64,000 bases of DNA, taken from Desertimonas sp963732335. GTDB taxonomy: Bacteria > Actinomycetota > Acidimicrobiia > Acidimicrobiales > Ilumatobacteraceae. The translations under genes and the position numbers were made by a program. The notes under the pieces are model-generated. The model searched no databases, was not told the origin of the DNA, and worked only from the letters and a program-made list of their open reading frames with translations. Shown here in pieces: positions 43,157 to 52,091 of the stretch (positions within the stretch are counted from its first letter, which is position 1; each line of letters begins with the position of its first letter). The stretch covers positions 1 through 64,000 of the forward strand of contig CAVSZO010000010.1 of the NCBI GenBank assembly GCA_963732335.1, read 5' to 3'.

Positions 43157-44709
43157 TCCTCGTCACCCTCTCCCGGCGGGGCGACGATGACGACGTCGGG
43201 GTCGCCGTAGTCCTCACCGGTGCGCTCCTCGACATGATCGATCAGAGCGACGACGCTGGGCTCGACCCGGTCGATCATCGGCTTGGGATAGACGCCGGTG
43301 AACACGATGATCCCGATGAACGCCAGCAACGCCAGCCCTTCCTTGCCGGTCAACTCGGCAAACGAGCGGTTGTCGTCGTCAACCTCGCCGTGGAAGACGC
43401 GCTGGTATGCCCACAGCAGGTACAAGGCGGCGAGGATCACCCCGGCCGCGGCGACCACCGTCCACCACCGCGCCGACTGGAACGAGCCGACGAGCACGAG
43501 GTACTCGCCGACGAACCCGTTGAGCCCGGGGACTGCGATCGACGACAGCATCACCACCGTGAACCCGGCGGCGAACACCGGAGCGACCTGTTGGATGCCG
43601 CGCAGGTCGGCGATCTCGCGGGTGTGGCGGCGTTCGTAGATCCATCCGACGAGCACGAACAGCGCTCCGGTGGACACGCCGTGGTTGATCATCTGCAGCA
43701 CGCCGCCGGTGACGGCTTGGGACGTCAGGGCGAACGTGCCGAGAACGATGAAGCCGAGGTGGGCGATCGAGGAGTAGGCGACCAGTCGCTTCAGGTCGCG
43801 TTGCATCGTCGCCACGATCGCCCCGTAGGTGATTCCGATGACCGCGAGCGTGAGCAGCAGCGGGCGGGCCCACTGGGCCGCCTCGGGGAACAGGTACAGG
43901 CCGAAGCGCAGTAGCCCGTAGGTGCCGAGCTTCAGCATCACGCCGGCGAGGATCACCGAGCCGGCGGTGGGAGCCTGGGTGTGGGCGTCGGGGAGCCAGG
44001 TGTGGACCGGAACGATCGGCACCTTGACGGCGAAGGCGATGGCGAAGGCGAAGAACAGCCAGCGCCCGGTCGTCGTCGGGAACGACGCCTCCTCGGCGAG
44101 GGTGACGAGGTTGAACGTCAGCTCACCGACGCCGTAGCGCCGGCCGAGCAACACGGTGGCGAGGATGCCGACGAACATGAACGCCGAGCCGAACATCGTG
44201 AAGAGGAAGAACTTCGTCGCCGCGTACACGCGGTTGCCGTAGCCCCATCCGCCGATGAGGAAGTACATCGGGACGAGGACGAGCTCGAAGAAGACGAAGA
44301 ACATGAACAAGTCGAGGCTCAGGAACGAGCCCATCATCCCGGCCTCGAGCAGGAGCATCCAGGCGAAGTAGGGCTTCTCGTCGTTGTGCGGGTCGGACGT
44401 GAAGAACGCCAGCGGGAAGAGGATCCCGGTGAGCACGACGAGCAGCAGGGAGATGCCGTCGACGCCGACGAACCAGGAGATTCCCCAGTGCTCGATCCAC
44501 TCGTGCTGGGAGACGAACTGGAAGCCGGGCTCCCCGGAGTCGAAGGCGGTCAGCAACCAGATGCTCAGTGCCCCGGTGAGGATCGCCGCCAGCCAGGCGA
44601 CGAGCTTGACGAGGTCGGCCCGACGGCTCCCCGTCACCATCACGAGCAGCGATCCGGCCAGCGGAACGAGCACCAGGGCGGTGAGGATCGGGAACGATGA
44701 GGTGTCCAT
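43153..44709 (-). CDS. nuoM: NADH-quinone oxidoreductase subunit M, operon 2
   Basis: 518 residues, intact. It has FFVFFELVLVPMYFLIGGWG with the conserved glutamate, KVPIVPVHTWLPDAHTQAPT with the helix-7 lysine region, and LKRLVAYSSIAHLGFIVLG. ATG 44709 gives MDTSSFPILTALVLVPLAGS and overlaps the nuoL2 stop. The acidic C-terminus DVVIVAPPGEGDEE follows the last helix. A reading that continues upstream in the same frame joins it to the 3' part of nuoL2, but this is due to frame changes in nuoL2 and not a fusion. Confidence 0.95.
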   Translation of the reverse strand: MDTSSFPILTALVLVPLAGSLLVMVTGSRRADLVKLVAWLAAILTGALSIWLLTAFDSGEPGFQFVSQHEWIEHWGISWFVGVDGISLLLVVLTGILFPLAFFTSDPHNDEKPYFAWMLLLEAGMMGSFLSLDLFMFFVFFELVLVPMYFLIGGWGYGNRVYAATKFFLFTMFGSAFMFVGILATVLLGRRYGVGELTFNLVTLAEEASFPTTTGRWLFFAFAIAFAVKVPIVPVHTWLPDAHTQAPTAGSVILAGVMLKLGTYGLLRFGLYLFPEAAQWARPLLLTLAVIGITYGAIVATMQRDLKRLVAYSSIAHLGFIVLGTFALTSQAVTGGVLQMINHGVSTGALFVLVGWIYERRHTREIADLRGIQQVAPVFAAGFTVVMLSSIAVPGLNGFVGEYLVLVGSFQSARWWTVVAAAGVILAALYLLWAYQRVFHGEVDDDNRSFAELTGKEGLALLAFIGIIVFTGVYPKPMIDRVEPSVVALIDHVEERTGEDYGDPDVVIVAPPGEGDEE

Positions 44710-46636
44710 CAGACGATGCCTCTGAACACGACGAGCAAGGCGAGCACGAACGTGACACCGATGCTGATGATCCCGGCGGCGGCGCGCACGTAGCCGTTCT
44801 GCGTGCGGCGCACGCCTCCGGCGGCGGCGCGCACCGTTCGTCCGGCGCCGTTGACGGCGCCGTCGACGACATTGGCGTCGAACCACGCCGTCGCCTCGAA
44901 CGCCTCGCGTCCCGGACCGCCCATGAAGTCGGTGACGGCCTGGTCGTAGTACCACGCGTTCTCGAAGATCGCCGGCTCGACGACCTTGACCCGCTTGCGC
45001 TGGTAGACGAGATAGGCGGCAATGATCCCGGCGAAGGCGACGGCGAGGGCGACAGACCATCAGGAGGTACTTGTTGTCGTCGGCCCACGTCCCGGCGATG
45101 TCGACCTCGCCGATCCCCTCGGCCGGCTCGACGACGGGATGGAGCCAGTGCTCGAGGCGCTTGGTGGTCTCACTGAACGGCAGCTGGATCAGCCCACCGA
45201 CTGTCGCCAGGACGGCGAGGACGACCAGCGGAACGAGCATCACCCACGGGCTCTCGTGCGGCCGCCCATCGCCGTGGGCACCGTGCTCGATGGACTTGTC
45301 CGTCCAGCGGGCCTCGCCGAAGAAGATCAGGATCACCTGGCGGGTCATGTAGAAGGCGGTGAGCAGACGCCGTCACGAGCCCGACGGCGTAGAGCGCCGG
45401 GCTGTCGGCGAGGGCGAACAGGAGGATCTCGTCCTTCGACCAGAACCCGGAGAACGGGAACACACCGGCGATCGCCAACCAGCCGACGATGAACGTCGCC
45501 GCAGTGACCGGCAGCAGGCGGTGGAGCAAGCCCATCCGGCGGAGGTCTTGCTCGTCGTGCATGCCGTGGATCACCGAGCCCGAGCCGAGGAACAGCAGCG
45601 CCTTGAAGAAGGCGTGGGTGATCATGTGGAAGATCGCCGCCACGTAGGCGCCCGTCCCCACGGCGAGGAACATGTAGCCGAGCTGGCTCACGGTTGAGTA
45701 GGCGAGGACCCTCTTGATGTCGTTCTGGGCGATCGCCACGGTGGCCGCGAACAGGGCCGTGCCGACACCGATCCAGGCGATCATCGTCGGCGCCCAGTCG
45801 GCGGCGACGCTGAGCACAGGGTTGATGCGCACCATCAGGAACACGCCGGCGGTCACCATCGTGGCGGCGTGGATCAGCGCCGACACCGGAGTCGGGCCTT
45901 CCATGGCGTCGGGAAGCCAGAGGTACAGCGGGATCTGGGCGCTCTTGCCGACGGCGCCGATGAACAGCATCACGGCGATCGCTGTCGCCGTCGACGTGGC
46001 GAGATCGCCTTGGATTGCAGCGCCGTTGAGGGTGGCGAAGCTCAGCGAGCCAACGGCGCCGAATGTGAGGAAGGTCCCCACCATGAAGCCCCAGTCGCCG
46101 ACCCGATTGGTGATGAACGCCTTCTTTCCGGCCGTCGCCGCCGACTGACGCGTGAACCAGAACGAGATGAGCAGGTAGGAACACGTCCCGACGCCTTCCC
46201 AGCCGAGGAACGTGACGAGCAGGTTCTCGCCGAGGACGAGGACGAGCATCGAGAAGGCAAACAGGTTGAGGTAGCAGAAGAACTTGGAGAACTTCGGGTC
46301 GCCGTGCATGTAGCCGACGGCGTAGACGTGGATCAGCGTTCCGACGCCCGTGACGAACAGGCACATGGCGATGCTCAGCGGGTCGGCGAGGAACGCCATG
46401 TCGACCTGCAGGGCGCCGACCGGGATCCATTCGAACAGCGTGACGACGTGCGAGCGCTCCTCGGCGTCGGCGCCGAGGAGGTCGATGAACGCCAAGACGC
46501 TTACGACGAACGAGCCGGCGAGCAGCGCCGACGCGAGGTACCCGGCGCGCGGGTCCCCGAGGCGTCGGCCGAACACCACGAGGATCAGGAACCCGGCCAG
46601 CGGCAGCGCCGGGATCAGCCAAATCAGGTCAAACAT
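44709..46636 (-). CDS. nuoL: NADH-quinone oxidoreductase subunit L, operon 2, two frameshifts
   Basis: About 641 residues. It has LVTFLGWEGVGTCSYLLISF (helix-5 glutamate), GKSAQIPLYLWLPDAMEGPT, and KRVLAYSTVSQLGYMFLAVG. The frame changes near 45370, between GLVTA and LLTAFYMTRQVILIFFGEAR, and again near 45058, before VALAVAFAGIIAAYLVYQ. The C-terminal helix region ends GVTFVLALLVVFRGIV at 44709, overlapping nuoM2. The starting MFDLIWLIPALPLAGFL is clean. It lacks the large His-rich loop of NuoL1. Confidence 0.94.
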
Positions 46637-46654
46637 CGCCCACCCACCCGATCT

Positions 46655-46693
46655 GCGGAGCGACGTGCACCGAATCGGTGCAACTCGCTCCGC
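46655..46693. repeat. Near-perfect hairpin between nuoL2 and nuoK2
   Basis: Arms of 19 bp (46655-46673 and 46675-46693; GCGGAGCGA...GTGCACCGA against TCGGTGCA...TCGCTCCGC) match at 17 positions around a single central base. It lies inside the operon, in the 84-bp gap after nuoK2. Confidence 0.7.
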
Positions 46694-46720
46694 GGAACGC
46701 CGTTCGGGCCGGCTGCGGGG

Positions 46721-47050
46721 TCATCCGCGGAGCTCGCTGAGGTCGTCGGCGGTGGCGCCGGGGCGGCGACGGAGAATGGCGACGATGATGCCGAGGCCGA
46801 CGACGACCTCGGCAGCGGCGACGACGAGGATGAAGAACACCGCCGTTTGGCCGTCGATGCTGCCAAGGCGCCGCGACAGGGCGACGAAGCTGAGGTTGAC
46901 GGCGTTGAGCATCAGTTCGATGGACATCAGCAGCACCAGCGGGTTGCGGCGGACGAGCACGCCGACGGCACCGATGCCGAACAACACGGCGCCGAGCACG
47001 AGGTACCACGTCGACGTCGGCACGGGCGCGGTGACTGCGAGAAGGCTCAT
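46721..47050 (-). CDS. nuoK: NADH-quinone oxidoreductase subunit K, operon 2
   Basis: 109 residues, three helices. It has LLMSIELMLNAVNLSFVALS with the first conserved glutamate and VAAAEVVVGLGIIVAILRRR with the second. The frame is intact and overlaps the nuoJ2 stop by four bases. A slightly longer N-terminus (MSLLAVTAPVPTSTWYLVLG) than NuoK1 is the main difference. Confidence 0.95.
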   Translation of the reverse strand: MSLLAVTAPVPTSTWYLVLGAVLFGIGAVGVLVRRNPLVLLMSIELMLNAVNLSFVALSRRLGSIDGQTAVFFILVVAAAEVVVGLGIIVAILRRRPGATADDLSELRG

Positions 47051-47619
47051 ACCTTCTCCTCGCTGCGGCGCTGTCGGCGGGTCAACACGACCGTCCCGGC
47101 GACGGCGACGACGAGCAGCACGCCGGTGAGCTCGAAGGCGAAGACCTGATCGCCGAACAGGTTGCGGCTGAGCTGCTTGATGTTGGCGTCGGACGTCACC
47201 GTCGGGGCGACGTCGGCGGCGCTCGACTCCGCCACCTCGACATCGATGCCGACGCCCATCTGCAGCGGACCACTGTCGCGCGCCGCGAAGATCGCCGCGG
47301 TCAACAGGGCAACGATGGCCAGTCCGACGATCGCCGCCAGCGGGCGTTGGATCGGCAACGGCTCGACCTCGAGATTCTCGGTGCGGTCGACGCCGAGCAG
47401 CATGATCACGAAGAGGATGAGCACGACGATCGCCCCGGCGTAGACGATCACCTGCACGGCGGCCAAGAAGTGCGCCTCCATGGCGACGAAGTGCACGGCG
47501 ACGCCGAACAGCGTGAGGACGAGGCTCAGTGCGGCGTGCACGGCCCTGCTGCGCACGATGACACCGATCGCGCCAGCGATCACCATCAGCGTCGCGGCGA
47601 TGAACACGAGCAACTGCAA
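47047..47619 (-). CDS. nuoJ: NADH-quinone oxidoreductase subunit J, operon 2
   Basis: 190 residues, five helices. It has AVHAALSLVLTLFGVAVHFV, then AHFLAAVQVIVYAGAIVVLF, the conserved helix 3, and a last helix VFAFELTGVLLVVAVAGTVV. An extracytoplasmic loop of about 45 residues (VEVAESSAADVAPTVTSDAN) lies between helices 4 and 5. The frame is intact. It precedes nuoK2 with a four-base overlap and follows nuoI2 by 16 bases. Confidence 0.94.
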   Translation of the reverse strand: MQLLVFIAATLMVIAGAIGVIVRSRAVHAALSLVLTLFGVAVHFVAMEAHFLAAVQVIVYAGAIVVLILFVIMLLGVDRTENLEVEPLPIQRPLAAIVGLAIVALLTAAIFAARDSGPLQMGVGIDVEVAESSAADVAPTVTSDANIKQLSRNLFGDQVFAFELTGVLLVVAVAGTVVLTRRQRRSEEKV

Positions 47620-47635
47620 GAGCTACTCGTCTCTC

Positions 47636-48322
47636 TCATCCGCGGCGGGCGCGGCGTCTGCCGTCGTCGTCGGCGGGCTCCGGCGGGCGGACGCCGTAGC
47701 CGAGCTCGCCGCTCCAGCCGACCTGACCGACGAAGGCGGCGTCGCCGCTCGGGGACGTCGCCCGCATCCAGCCGCTCGTGTCGCGGTCCTCGCCGTCGCG
47801 CCAGTCCTCCCACGGCAACCGCTTCGGCTTGCCGTCGTCATCGACGAGCAGCTCGGTCTTCGTGTAGATGGCGTCCTGGCGGTTGGTGAACGAGAACTCG
47901 AACAGCTTGGTCTCGGTGATCGCCTCGGTGGGGCAGGCCTCGACGCAGAGATCGCAATGGATGCAGCGGAGATAGTTGATCTCGTAGACGTAGCCGTAAC
48001 GCTCACCAGGGGCCTTCGGCGCCTCGGGGTCGTTGTCGGCGCCGCGCACGTAGATGCACTTGGCCGGGCACACTCCGGCGCACAGCTCGCAGCCGATGCA
48101 CTTCTCCATCCCGTCCTCGTACCGGTTGAGGACGTGACGCCCGTGCAGCCGCTCCGGCTTGGGCGCCTTGACGTCGCCGTCGAAGTCGGGTGGGGCGAGG
48201 CCCTGGTCACCTTGCTCGCGACGCTTGACCACGCGTCCACCCGAGTACGGCTGGGTGAGCCGGTCGCCGCCCATCGCCCGGTGCTGGCGCAGCGTCACGA
48301 GGAACCCGTCGAGGTAGCCCAT
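47636..48322 (-). CDS. nuoI: NADH-quinone oxidoreductase subunit I, operon 2
   Basis: 228 residues, longer than NuoI1. It starts MGYLDGFLVTLRQHRAMGGD. The two cluster motifs are CIGCELCAGVCPAKCIYVRG and CIHCDLCVEACPTEAITETK, giving eight cysteines for N6a and N6b. The basic linker EQGDQGLAPPDFDGDVKAPK before the first motif and a C-terminal extension of about 60 residues (WRDGEDRDTSGWM, VRPPEPADDDGRRR) are actinobacterial features. ATG 48322 touches the nuoH2 stop. The frame is intact. Confidence 0.95.
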   Translation of the reverse strand: MGYLDGFLVTLRQHRAMGGDRLTQPYSGGRVVKRREQGDQGLAPPDFDGDVKAPKPERLHGRHVLNRYEDGMEKCIGCELCAGVCPAKCIYVRGADNDPEAPKAPGERYGYVYEINYLRCIHCDLCVEACPTEAITETKLFEFSFTNRQDAIYTKTELLVDDDGKPKRLPWEDWRDGEDRDTSGWMRATSPSGDAAFVGQVGWSGELGYGVRPPEPADDDGRRRARRG

Positions 48323-49528
48323 CAGTACGCCCCTTCGCGTTCTCTGTTGCGCCGGCTCACCGTCAGCGCCCAGACCATCAGCCCGAACCCGGCCGCCAAC
48401 GACGCCGCCGCAGCGATGCCGACGACGCCGCGGTTCCAGTCGTTGTCCTGGGCGACGCGCATCGCCGCGAGGAACAGCAGGACGCCAAGCGAGACGGGGA
48501 TCAGCACTTTCCAGCCGAGGTCCATCAGTTGGTCGTACCTGAAGCGCGGCAATGTGGCCCGGAACCAGACATAGACGTAGAGGAACACGAACACCTTGGC
48601 GACGAACCAGATCGTTCCCTCCAGCCCGTCGTTGATCAACGGGATGTCGAACAGCCCGCGAGGACCGCCGAGGAACAGCGTGACGATGATGGCGCTCATC
48701 GTCACCGTGTTCATGAACTCGGCGAGGAAGAAGAGGGCGAAGCGGAAGCTGGCGTACTCGGTGTTGAACCCGCTGACGAGCTCCTGCTCGGCCTCGACGA
48801 GGTCGAACGGTGGGCGATTGAGCTCGGCGGTGGCGGCGATCACGAAGACCACGAACGGCACGAAGCCGGTGGCAATCAGGTTCCACCGGGCGAACGTGTC
48901 CTGGGCCTGGACGATCCCGGACGTCGTCAACGTTCCGGCGACGAGCACGACGGCGGCGACGCTGAGCCCGAGGGCGGCCTCGTAGCTGACCATCTGCGCC
49001 GACGCGCGCACCGAGCCGAGCAAGCGGGTACTTCGACCCGCTCGACCAGCCGGCCAGCATGATCCCGTAGACGGCGATCGACGACAGGGCGAGGACGAAC
49101 AGGATCCCGACGGGCGGATCGGCGAGCTGCACCCTCGTGACGTGGCCGAACCAGACGACGGTGCCGTCGTGGCCGTCGCTGAAGTCGCCTCCGAGCGGGA
49201 TCACCGACCACACGAGGAACGCCGGCACGAAGGCGAGGAACGGGGCGAGGCGGTACACGAAGCGATCGGCCCGATCGGGGAGGAAGTCCTCCTTGAAGAT
49301 CAGCTTCATCCCGTCGGCGAGCGACTGGAGGATCCCGAACGGCCCGGCCTTGTTCGGCCCGACGCGGTTCTGCATCCCGGCGATGATCTTGCGCTCGAAC
49401 CAGACCATGAACATCATGGCGACGAGGGCGACAACGAAGATCACGAGGATCTTCAGGCCGACGATGAACAGCGGGGTCCACTTCAGCTCACCGACCAACA
49501 GCGGATCGATGGCCAGCAGCTCGGTCAC
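48322..49528 (-). CDS. nuoH: NADH-quinone oxidoreductase subunit H, operon 2, one frameshift
   Basis: About 401 residues. Quinone-chamber subunit with AGMQNRVGPNKAGPFGILQS, YGIMLAGWSSGSKYPL, and, after removing an extra base near 49022, LGSVRASAQMVSYEAALGLS. It also has AELNRPPFDLVEAEQELVSG and WFRATLPRFRYDQLMDLGWK. GTG 49528 overlaps the nuoG2 stop as GTGA. This is the canonical NuoH form, in contrast to NuoH1, which has GPMEAGPYG and AELTQPPFD. Confidence 0.94.
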
Positions 49529-51951
49529 GGCGCGACCTCGATCCTGACGTCCGTGGCGCCGGCTGCTACGTCGACGATCGAGTTGATGTCCGACCCGCGG
49601 TTGAACGGCACAAGCACGGTTCCCCGCGGCACTCCGGGATCACGTCGCAATGCCATGGACACCGATCCTCGTGCGCCGATCAGCTGCACGGTGCCGTCCT
49701 CCGGGGCGCTGATCTTGTCGGCGTCGGCGGGGTTGACGTGGGCGTCCCCGTCGCCGGCGAGGCCGGCGAGCGACGGCGACTTCGCCGTCGTCGTCGCCCG
49801 GTCGTAGAGGCGGCGGGCCAGTACGACCCGGTAGTCGTAGCTGTTGCGGTCGCCGGCCGCTACCCCCTCCAGCGCCGCGCTGCCCGCGCTGGCTGTGGCG
49901 TTGACGGCGAGGACTCCCTCACGATTGTCCTCCAACGCTGATCGTGTCGCCGCGGCGTAGGCCGGCACGAATTCGCTGATGGCGTCGGTGATCGATGCGG
50001 TCGTCAGCAACGTTGTCGCCAAGTCGTCGAGGCGGAGGAGGTCGGCGAGCTCGGCGGCGACCATCCAGTCGGCCCGCGACGTACCCGCCGGGGTGACCCG
50101 CTGGGCGACCGTCGTGACGCGGCCCTCCAGGTTGGTGGTCGTACCGCTCTTCTCGGCGAACATCGACGCCGGCAGGACGACGTCGGCGAGGGCCGCCGAC
50201 TCGGTGAGGAACGAATCGAGGGCGATGACGGCACCTGCCCGATCGATCGCCTGCCTCGCCAGTGCGGCGTCGGGGAAGTCGACGATCGGATCCGCACCGA
50301 GGAGGACGAGAATGTCGATCTCGCCTCCGGCCGCGGCCGTGAGGATCCCGGCGGCGTCGAGGCCACCGGCTCGTGGGCGGAGGCCGAGTTGCAGGGCTCC
50401 GACGACATTGCCGCGTCGCAGCGCCGGGAGCACGCCCACGTCGGGTTGCACGGCAGTCACGGCGTCGTACACGGCCCGAACCGTCGCCGCCGCCGACTGC
50501 GTCGATTCGGCCAGGTTGGCCCGGCCGGCGACGATGACGACCGGACCGCTGCGCAGCTGGTCGACGACGAGGGGGTCCGACAGCGCTGCCGCGGCCGCTG
50601 CGGCACCACCGGATTCGATCCGGATCGAGCGCCACGCCAGTTGCGTCAGCCCGGTCGCCGCCGGGCCCAGCTCGATGATCCGGGACTGCTTCCGCAAGGC
50701 GCTGTCGCGGAGCCGCAGGTGGAGGACGGGGAGCTCCTCCTTGAGATCTGGTCCGAGGAGAATCACCGTCGGAGCGGTCGTGGTGCTGTCGATCGTCGCC
50801 CTGGGCAGGTCGAGGATCTCGGCCGGGAGCCCGTCGCCGAGTTGGGCGTCGCGATGTTCGATGCCGAGGGCATCGGCAAGCTGGGCCCAGGCGAACGCGT
50901 CCTCGTTCGTCCCCCGGGCACCGCCGAGCAGGGCGATGCGCTTCGCTCGCCCCGCGTCGACCGTGGTCCGCAGCGCCTTGGCCACGGCCGCAAGGGCGGT
51001 CGTCCACGACGTCTCGGCAAAGCGTGACTCCTTGGCACCGACCAGACCCGGGGCGTCGCCGCGCACGAGCGGCGTGGCGACCCGCTCCGTGGAGTTGACC
51101 GCCTCGAAGTTGAAGCGGCCACGGTCGCACAACCACCCCCAGCTGACGGCGTCGTTGTCGACCCCCAAGTGACGGACGAGGAGGTCGCGACTCGACTGCG
51201 TGGTCATCCGACAGCCGACCGAGCAGGTCGTGCACGTCGTCTCCGACTCGGCGAGATCCCACGGCCGGGCCTTGAACCGGTACGGCGTCGCCGTCAGCGC
51301 GCCGACGGGGCAGATCTGCACCGTGTTGCCCGAGAAGTAGGAGCTGAACGGCAGGTCGGGGAACGTCATCACCTGGGTCTCGTTGCCGCGCTGGGTGAAA
51401 TGGATGAGCGGATCGCCGGCGACTTCGTCGGCGAAGCGGGTGCAGCGATCGCACAGGATGCAGCGCTCCCGGTCGAGCAGGACGAGGTCGCTGATCGGGA
51501 TCGGCTTCTCGAAATGGCGCTTCTCCTCGACGTAGCGGCTCTCCCCCGGCCCGTGGCTGTACGCCTGGTCCTGCAACGGGCATTCGCCACCTTTGTCGCA
51601 CACCGGGCAGTCGAGCGGATGGTTGGCGAGGAGCAGCTCGATCACACCCTCCTGGGCGAGCTTCGCCGCTGGCGATTCGGTCTCCACCTTCATGTCCGGG
51701 GCGACGGTGACCATGCACGACGGCTGCAGCATCGGTCCCCGACCGGTGTCGATGTCGACGAGGCACATCCGGCACATCCCGACCGGGCTCATCCGCTCGT
51801 GCCAGCAGAACCGCGGGATGTAGATGTCGTGGCGCTGGGCGGCGGCGATGACGAGCTCGCCCTTGCGGGCCGTGATGGCCCGCCCGTTGATCGTCACGGC
51901 GACGGCGTTGGGATCGACGGGCGGGGCGTCGTGGCGCTCGGTCGCTGTCAC
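49525..51951 (-). CDS. nuoG: NADH-quinone oxidoreductase subunit G, operon 2
   Basis: 808 residues, intact. Electron-wire subunit of the NADH module. [2Fe-2S] site: FCWHERMSPVGMCRMCLVDI. N5/N4 sites: HPLDCPVCDKGGECPLQD and RCILCDRCTRFADEV. The additional N7 site found in many bacteria is present (CTTCSVGC, then WGWLCDRGRF). The molybdopterin-oxidoreductase-like C-terminal half has no cofactor ligands I can identify. GTG 51951 is preceded by GGAGGTG and gives VTATERHDAPPVDPNAVAVT. A longer reading into the nuoF2-nuoG2 gap has no similarity. The operon 1 complex has no counterpart. Confidence 0.95.
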   Translation of the reverse strand: MTATERHDAPPVDPNAVAVTINGRAITARKGELVIAAAQRHDIYIPRFCWHERMSPVGMCRMCLVDIDTGRGPMLQPSCMVTVAPDMKVETESPAAKLAQEGVIELLLANHPLDCPVCDKGGECPLQDQAYSHGPGESRYVEEKRHFEKPIPISDLVLLDRERCILCDRCTRFADEVAGDPLIHFTQRGNETQVMTFPDLPFSSYFSGNTVQICPVGALTATPYRFKARPWDLAESETTCTTCSVGCRMTTQSSRDLLVRHLGVDNDAVSWGWLCDRGRFNFEAVNSTERVATPLVRGDAPGLVGAKESRFAETSWTTALAAVAKALRTTVDAGRAKRIALLGGARGTNEDAFAWAQLADALGIEHRDAQLGDGLPAEILDLPRATIDSTTTAPTVILLGPDLKEELPVLHLRLRDSALRKQSRIIELGPAATGLTQLAWRSIRIESGGAAAAAAALSDPLVVDQLRSGPVVIVAGRANLAESTQSAAATVRAVYDAVTAVQPDVGVLPALRRGNVVGALQLGLRPRAGGLDAAGILTAAAGGEIDILVLLGADPIVDFPDAALARQAIDRAGAVIALDSFLTESAALADVVLPASMFAEKSGTTTNLEGRVTTVAQRVTPAGTSRADWMVAAELADLLRLDDLATTLLTTASITDAISEFVPAYAAATRSALEDNREGVLAVNATASAGSAALEGVAAGDRNSYDYRVVLARRLYDRATTTAKSPSLAGLAGDGDAHVNPADADKISAPEDGTVQLIGARGSVSMALRRDPGVPRGTVLVPFNRGSDINSIVDVAAGATDVRIEVAP

Positions 51952-52036
51952 GCGACACCTCCGCCCGGTCGCTGCGCCACAGTTCGCTTGCTCTTGAAGA
52001 TGGTGGTGCCCCGGGCTTCGCGGGTCTCCACCGTGC

Positions 52037-52075
52037 GATGAGAGATACGCGCACATAGCGCGCGGATCTCTCATC
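52037..52075. repeat. Two-step hairpin between nuoF2 and nuoG2
   Basis: Outer arms GATGAGAGAT (52037-52046) and ATCTCTCATC (52066-52075) with inner CGCGC/GCGCG. It lies in a 140-bp gap inside the operon and could slow or stop part of the transcripts after nuoF2. Confidence 0.65.
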
Positions 52076-52091
52076 TCACTCGGCCAGCTCA

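Noticed and set aside
43153..45348. NuoL-NuoM fusion in operon 2
   Set aside because: The joined frame results from two extra bases in nuoL2. A normal NuoL end at 44709 and an overlapping NuoM ATG are present.
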